The position numbers and the translations under genes are program-made. From Demequina soli (GTDB lineage Bacteria; Actinomycetota; Actinomycetes; Actinomycetales; Demequinaceae): 64,000 nt of DNA. The notes beneath the pieces are model-generated. The model had not been told where the DNA came from, made no database searches, and saw only the letters and a list, made by a program, of their open reading frames with translations. Below are positions 58,176 to 64,000 of the stretch, in pieces (the first letter of the stretch is position 1; every line of letters starts with the position of its first letter). Location: NCBI RefSeq assembly GCF_000971195.1, contig NZ_BBLZ01000002.1, forward strand, positions 451,736-515,735, written 5' to 3'.

Positions 58176-59807
58176 ATGGCAGAGTTGACGATCAGCCCCG
58201 ACGAGATCCGGGCTGCCCTCGACAGCTACGTGAAGTCCTACGAGCCCAAGGGCGCCGTGGTGGACGAGGTGGGTCGCGTGACCCTCGCCGGCGACGGCAT
58301 CGCGCAGGTCGAGGGCCTGCCGGGCTGCATGGCCAACGAGCTGCTGCGCTTCGAGGACGGCACGCTGGGCCTCGCGCTCAACCTCGACGTCCGCGAGATC
58401 GGCGTCGTCGTGCTGGGCGAGTTCACGGGCATCGAGGAGGGCCAGGCGGTCCACCGCACCGGCGAGGTCCTCTCCGTCGCGGTCGGCGACGGCTACCTCG
58501 GCCGCGTCGTCGACCCGCTCGGCAACCCCATCGACGGCCTCGGCGACATCGAGACCGAGGGCCGCCGCGCCCTCGAGCTCCAGGCGCCCGGCGTCATGGC
58601 CCGCAAGTCGGTCCACGAGCCCCTCCAGACGGGCCTCAAGGCGATCGACGCGATGATCCCGATCGGCCGCGGCCAGCGCCAGCTGATCATCGGCGACCGC
58701 CAGACCGGCAAGACCGCGATCGCGATCGACACGATCATCAACCAGAAGGACAACTGGGACTCGGGCGACCCGAACAAGCAGGTCCGCTGCATCTACGTCG
58801 CCATCGGCCAGAAGGGCTCGACCATCGCCTCCGTGCGCGGCGCCCTCGAGGAGGCCGGCGCGCTCGAGTACACGACCATCGTCGCGGCCCCCGCGTCCGA
58901 CCCGGCCGGCTTCAAGTACCTCGCGCCCTACACCGGCTCGGCCATCGGCCAGCACTGGATGTACGGCGGCAAGCACGTCCTCATCATCTTCGACGACCTG
59001 TCCAAGCAGGCCGAGGCCTACCGCGCCGTGTCGCTCCTCCTGCGCCGCCCGCCGGGCCGCGAGGCGTACCCCGGCGACGTGTTCTACCTGCACTCCCGCC
59101 TGCTCGAGCGTTGCGCGAAGCTGTCGGACGAGCTGGGCGCGGGCTCGATGACGGGTCTGCCCGTCATCGAGACCAAGGCGAACGACGTCTCGGCGTACAT
59201 CCCGACCAACGTCATCTCCATCACGGACGGCCAGATCTTCCTCCAGTCCGACCTGTTCAACGCCAACCAGCGTCCCGCGGTCGACGTCGGCATCTCGGTG
59301 TCCCGCGTCGGCGGCTCGGCGCAGGTCAAGGCGATGAAGAAGGTCTCCGGCACGCTGAAGATCGACCTCGCCCAGTACCGCTCGCTCGAGGCCTTCGCGA
59401 TGTTCGCGTCCGACCTCGACGCGGCGTCGCGTCAGCAGCTCACCCGCGGTGCGCGCCTCATGGAGCTGCTCAAGCAGCCCCAGTACTCGCCGTACCCGGT
59501 CGAGGAGCAGGTCGTGTCCATCTGGGCCGGCACCAAGGGCAAGCTCGACAAGATCGCCGTGGGCGACGTGCTCCGCTTCGAGCGCGAGCTGCTCGACCAC
59601 CTGCGTCGCAACACGTCGATCCTCACGGACATCGCGTCCTCGGGTCAGCTCTCGGACGAGAACGAGCAGGCGCTCCACAGCCACGTGGACGACTACGTCT
59701 CGACCTTCCTCGAGGGCGAGGGTGTGGCCCTCACGACGGACTCCTCGGTCGACGACGGCGCCGCCGTCGAGGTCGAGCAGGAGCGCATCGTCACGGAGAA
59801 GAAGTAG
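58176..59807 (+). CDS. atpA: ATP synthase F1 subunit alpha
   Basis: The 543-residue non-catalytic nucleotide-binding subunit has the P-loop GDRQTGKT (173-180), the signature [17 protein letters not shown] and an acidic C-terminal tail. AGGAGAGATGGC precedes the ATG; another ATG five bases upstream is out of frame. A GGCCGCC/GGCGGCC stem at 58143-58158 lies in the gap and may influence processing. Confidence 0.97.
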   Translation: MAELTISPDEIRAALDSYVKSYEPKGAVVDEVGRVTLAGDGIAQVEGLPGCMANELLRFEDGTLGLALNLDVREIGVVVLGEFTGIEEGQAVHRTGEVLSVAVGDGYLGRVVDPLGNPIDGLGDIETEGRRALELQAPGVMARKSVHEPLQTGLKAIDAMIPIGRGQRQLIIGDRQTGKTAIAIDTIINQKDNWDSGDPNKQVRCIYVAIGQKGSTIASVRGALEEAGALEYTTIVAAPASDPAGFKYLAPYTGSAIGQHWMYGGKHVLIIFDDLSKQAEAYRAVSLLLRRPPGREAYPGDVFYLHSRLLERCAKLSDELGAGSMTGLPVIETKANDVSAYIPTNVISITDGQIFLQSDLFNANQRPAVDVGISVSRVGGSAQVKAMKKVSGTLKIDLAQYRSLEAFAMFASDLDAASRQQLTRGARLMELLKQPQYSPYPVEEQVVSIWAGTKGKLDKIAVGDVLRFERELLDHLRRNTSILTDIASSGQLSDENEQALHSHVDDYVSTFLEGEGVALTTDSSVDDGAAVEVEQERIVTEKK

Positions 59808-59810
59808 CCG

Positions 59811-62203
<2,393 letters not shown>

Positions 62204-62205
62204 TC

Positions 62206-62496
62206 ATGGCCGGTCCGCTCACGATCGACGTCGTCGCCCCCGACCGGGTCCTCTGGTCGGGGACGGCGGAGCGTCTCATCGCCCCGACCGTGGAGGGCGA
62301 GATCGGCCTCCTCACCGGCCACGAGCCCGTGCTGTCCGTCCTCAAGGCGGGCACCGTGCGGGTCCGTGGCGGGGTCGACGGCGACGCCGAGTTCGCCATC
62401 GAGGCGGGCTTCGTCTCCTTCGACCACGACGTGGTCACGGTGGTCGTGGAGCCCGCGGCTCCCGCGGCCGCGGCGGGGGAGACGGCCGCACACTGA
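62206..62496 (+). CDS. atpC: ATP synthase F1 subunit epsilon, short form
   Basis: The 96-residue protein has the complete N-terminal beta-sandwich ([15 protein letters not shown] ... [13 protein letters not shown]) but ends in a short Ala-rich tail; the C-terminal helical hairpin that inhibits ATP hydrolysis in other bacteria is missing. It starts two bases after atpD and its stop overlaps the nucS start (TGATG). Confidence 0.95.
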   Translation: MAGPLTIDVVAPDRVLWSGTAERLIAPTVEGEIGLLTGHEPVLSVLKAGTVRVRGGVDGDAEFAIEAGFVSFDHDVVTVVVEPAAPAAAAGETAAH

Positions 62497-63191
62497 TGCG
62501 GGTGGTGATCGCGCGCTGCGCGGCCCGGTACACCGGGCGGCTCTCGGCGCATCTTCCGCTCGCGACCCGGGCCATCATGGTCAAGGCCGACGGCTCGGTC
62601 CTGCTCCATTCGGACGGCGGCTCGTACAAGCCGCTCAACTGGATGAGCCCGCCGTGCACCCTGCGCGCCTCCTCCGTCACGGAGGAGGCCGCGGGGCGCG
62701 GCGTCACCGAGGTCTGGGTGGTCCAGCATGCCAAGACCGAGGACCGGCTCGAGATCGAGCTGCACGAGATCCTGTCCGACACCGAGCACGAGCTCGGCGT
62801 CGACCCCGGCCTCATCAAGGACGGCGTGGAGGCGCACCTGCAGGAGCTGCTCGCCGAGCAGATCACCCTGCTGGGCGACGGCCACACGCTGATCCGGCGC
62901 GAGTACATGACCGCCATCGGCCCGGTCGACATCCTCGCGAGGGACGCCGCGGGCGCCTCCGTCGCGGTCGAGATCAAGCGTCGCGGCGAGATCGACGGCG
63001 TCGAGCAGCTGACCCGCTACCTCGAGCTCATGAACCGCGACCCCCTGCTCGCTCCCGTGCAGGGCGTCTTCGCGGCCCAGGAGATCAAGCCGCAGGCCCG
63101 CGTCCTCGCCGAGGACCGCGGCATCCGCTGCGTGCTGCTCGACTACGAGGCCATGCGCGGCAATGAGGACCTGTCCTCCCGCCTGTTCTGA
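62496..63191 (+). CDS. nucS: mismatch endonuclease NucS
   Basis: NucS replaces MutS/MutL for mismatch repair in many actinobacteria, cutting both strands at mismatches with help from the beta-clamp. The 231-residue protein has an N-terminal DNA-binding/dimer domain and a RecB-like nuclease domain with the residues VDILARD ... VAVEIKRR (Asp, Glu, Lys) and QLTRYLE. The TGATG overlap with atpC is conserved synteny. No mutS/L is in the window. Confidence 0.95.
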   Translation: MRVVIARCAARYTGRLSAHLPLATRAIMVKADGSVLLHSDGGSYKPLNWMSPPCTLRASSVTEEAAGRGVTEVWVVQHAKTEDRLEIELHEILSDTEHELGVDPGLIKDGVEAHLQELLAEQITLLGDGHTLIRREYMTAIGPVDILARDAAGASVAVEIKRRGEIDGVEQLTRYLELMNRDPLLAPVQGVFAAQEIKPQARVLAEDRGIRCVLLDYEAMRGNEDLSSRLF

Positions 63192-63202
63192 GCATCGTCA
63201 CC

Positions 63203-63231
63203 CACCCCCGAGCGGCTCCCGCTCGGGGGTG
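63203..63231 (+). terminator. hairpin terminator of the atp-nucS operon
   Basis: CACCCCCGAGCGG pairs perfectly with CCGCTCGGGGGTG around CTC, starting 12 bases after the nucS stop. There is no T tract. Confidence 0.85.
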
Positions 63232-63242
63232 AGCCGCGTCCG

Positions 63243-63369
63243 GGGGACGATGCGGCGGCCCCCTTGCCCCGCATGTTTGCTCCGCACGGTTCCGTCCGCG
63301 CCACGCCGGGCCGACCCCGAGCCGTGTCGCGGTACGCGGCGTGTCGCGGGTCGTACCGTGCCCAGCGAA
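63243..63369 (+). repeat. structured intergenic repeat (family 2, copy B)
   Basis: Starts GGGGACGATGCG like copy A. The left arm 63279-63308 (GCTCCGCACGGTTCC ... CACGCCG) matches copy A at 22 of 30 bases. The right arm (63337-63369) starts CGGCGTGTCG and ends AGCGAA exactly as copy A does. It lies between nucS and the glucosidase gene. Confidence 0.65.
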
Positions 63370-63395
63370 TCGGGGGTGCCGGCGTGCGCGGCGCT

Positions 63396-63415
63396 CGAAA
63401 CGTTTCGGCTACCCT
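63396..63415 (+). promoter_or_regulatory. LacI-type operator and -10 of the glucosidase gene
   Basis: The perfect palindrome CGAAACGTTTCG (63396-63407) is a typical LacI/GalR operator with the central CG step. TACCCT (63410-63415) follows, six bases before the ATG. Control by a sugar-responsive LacI repressor, probably encoded beyond the window, is expected. Confidence 0.8.
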
Positions 63416-63421
63416 CGACGC

Positions 63422-64000
63422 ATGACCTTCCCCGAGAGCTTCATCTTCGGCGCGGCCACGGCCGCCTACCAGATCGAGGGCGCCGCGACCGAGGGCGGCC
63501 GCGGCCCGTCCATCTGGGACACGTTCTCGCACACGCCGGACAAGACCGTCGGCGGTGACACGGGCGACGTCGCGTGCGACCACTATCACCGTTGGGAGCG
63601 CGACATCGAGATGATGGTCGACCTGGGCCTCCAGGCGTACCGCTTCTCGATCTCGTGGCCGCGCGTGCAGCCGACCGGCACGGGGGAGTTCAACCCCGAG
63701 GGCATCGCCTTCTACAAGGCGCTCGTGGCCCGTCTCAAGGAGAAGGGCATCACGCCCCTCGCGACGCTGTACCACTGGGACCTCCCGCAGGCGCTCGAGG
63801 ATCGGGGCGGCTGGCTCAGCCGCGAGACGGTCGACGCGTTCGTGCCCTACGCGGTGCGCATGGTCGAGGAGCTCGGCGACTCGATCGAGATGTGGGCGAC
63901 GTTCAACGAGCCGTGGGTGAGCTCGTTCGTCGGCTACGGCGCCGGCGCGCACGCCCCCGGCCACGCGGACGACGTCGAGGGCCTCACCGCCGCGCACCAC
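63422..64000 (+). CDS. GH1 beta-glucosidase, 5' part (partial)
   Basis: The first 193 residues of a family 1 glycoside hydrolase: FIFGAATAAYQIEGA (substrate Gln), the RFSISWPRVQP stretch, YHWDLPQAL and the acid/base Glu163 in TFNEPW. It has no signal peptide, so it acts on imported cellobiose or other beta-glucosides. The start codon is six bases after TACCCT (leaderless). The nucleophile TENG region lies beyond the end of the window. Confidence 0.95.
   Translation, partial: MTFPESFIFGAATAAYQIEGAATEGGRGPSIWDTFSHTPDKTVGGDTGDVACDHYHRWERDIEMMVDLGLQAYRFSISWPRVQPTGTGEFNPEGIAFYKALVARLKEKGITPLATLYHWDLPQALEDRGGWLSRETVDAFVPYAVRMVEELGDSIEMWATFNEPWVSSFVGYGAGAHAPGHADDVEGLTAAHH

Overview
The window is a very GC-rich (clearly above 70%), densely coded chromosomal segment from an actinobacterium. 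The actinobacterial markers are a mycothiol-type sigma/anti-sigma pair (sigR-rsrA), the fused 2-oxoglutarate dehydrogenase Kgd, NucS, a 24-residue bL37, an Rv3235-family protein and the gene order argS-lysA-hom-thrC-thrB ... rho-rpmE-prfA-prmC-tsaC-wecA-atp operon-nucS. The general flavour suggests Micrococcales (Cellulomonas/Demequina-like), but this is an inference. I see no rRNA, CRISPR array, transposase, integrase or phage gene; this is core chromosome.

Layout. 1-4.8 kb: 3' end of a ComF-type gene, hpf, an EamA transporter and secA. 4.9-9.2 kb: a module of poorly characterised actinobacterial genes (Rv3235-like, LysM, small HTH, SAF/CpaB-like, CpaE-like ATPase, DUF6912). 9.3-14.3 kb: hisN-type phosphatase and rsgA-aroA-DoxX on the minus strand, then sigR-rsrA and bL37. 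14.4-20 kb: pilT, a degenerate SGNH-fold protein and kgd. 20-24.3 kb: a two-gene ABC exporter, then two CNNM/CorC-type membrane proteins. 24.4-29.7 kb: M15 peptidase, alanine dehydrogenase, membrane protein, pyrD, tRNA-Arg(CCG), lipoprotein and MBL hydrolase. 29.7-38 kb: argS, lysA, two small acidic proteins, a divergent qorB/HxlR pair and the threonine genes hom-thrC-thrB. 38.3-48.5 kb: a block (TRIC channel, FUSC-like protein, GNAT, PQQ-like lipoprotein, TetR plus heterodimeric ABC exporter, DUF389, SHOCT, DUF6325) that separates thrB from rho. 48.9-63.2 kb: rho, rpmE, prfA, prmC, tsaC, wecA, the complete F1Fo ATP synthase operon and nucS. 63.4 kb to the end: 5' part of a GH1 beta-glucosidase.

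How genes work together. Translation and its quality control (hpf, rsgA, rpmE, bL37, prfA, prmC, argS with tRNA-Arg), envelope biogenesis (secA, wecA, M15 peptidase, LysM protein), amino-acid supply (aroA, lysA, hom, thrC, thrB, hisN), central carbon and energy metabolism (kgd, atp operon) and thiol-stress control (sigR-rsrA) account for most of the DNA.

The least explained signals are non-coding. A 10-mer GGACGATGCG is present about 25 times in both orientations. Two intergenic copies of a structured repeat (10.1 kb and 63.3 kb) share arms and one covarying base pair. Two inverted-repeat elements (9.2 kb and 15.5 kb) share 12-bp termini. About a dozen genes have a TAnnnT hexamer 6-7 nt before the start codon, which suggests leaderless transcription. 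The sigR locus has a textbook sigma-R promoter placed to express an N-terminally extended sigma isoform.
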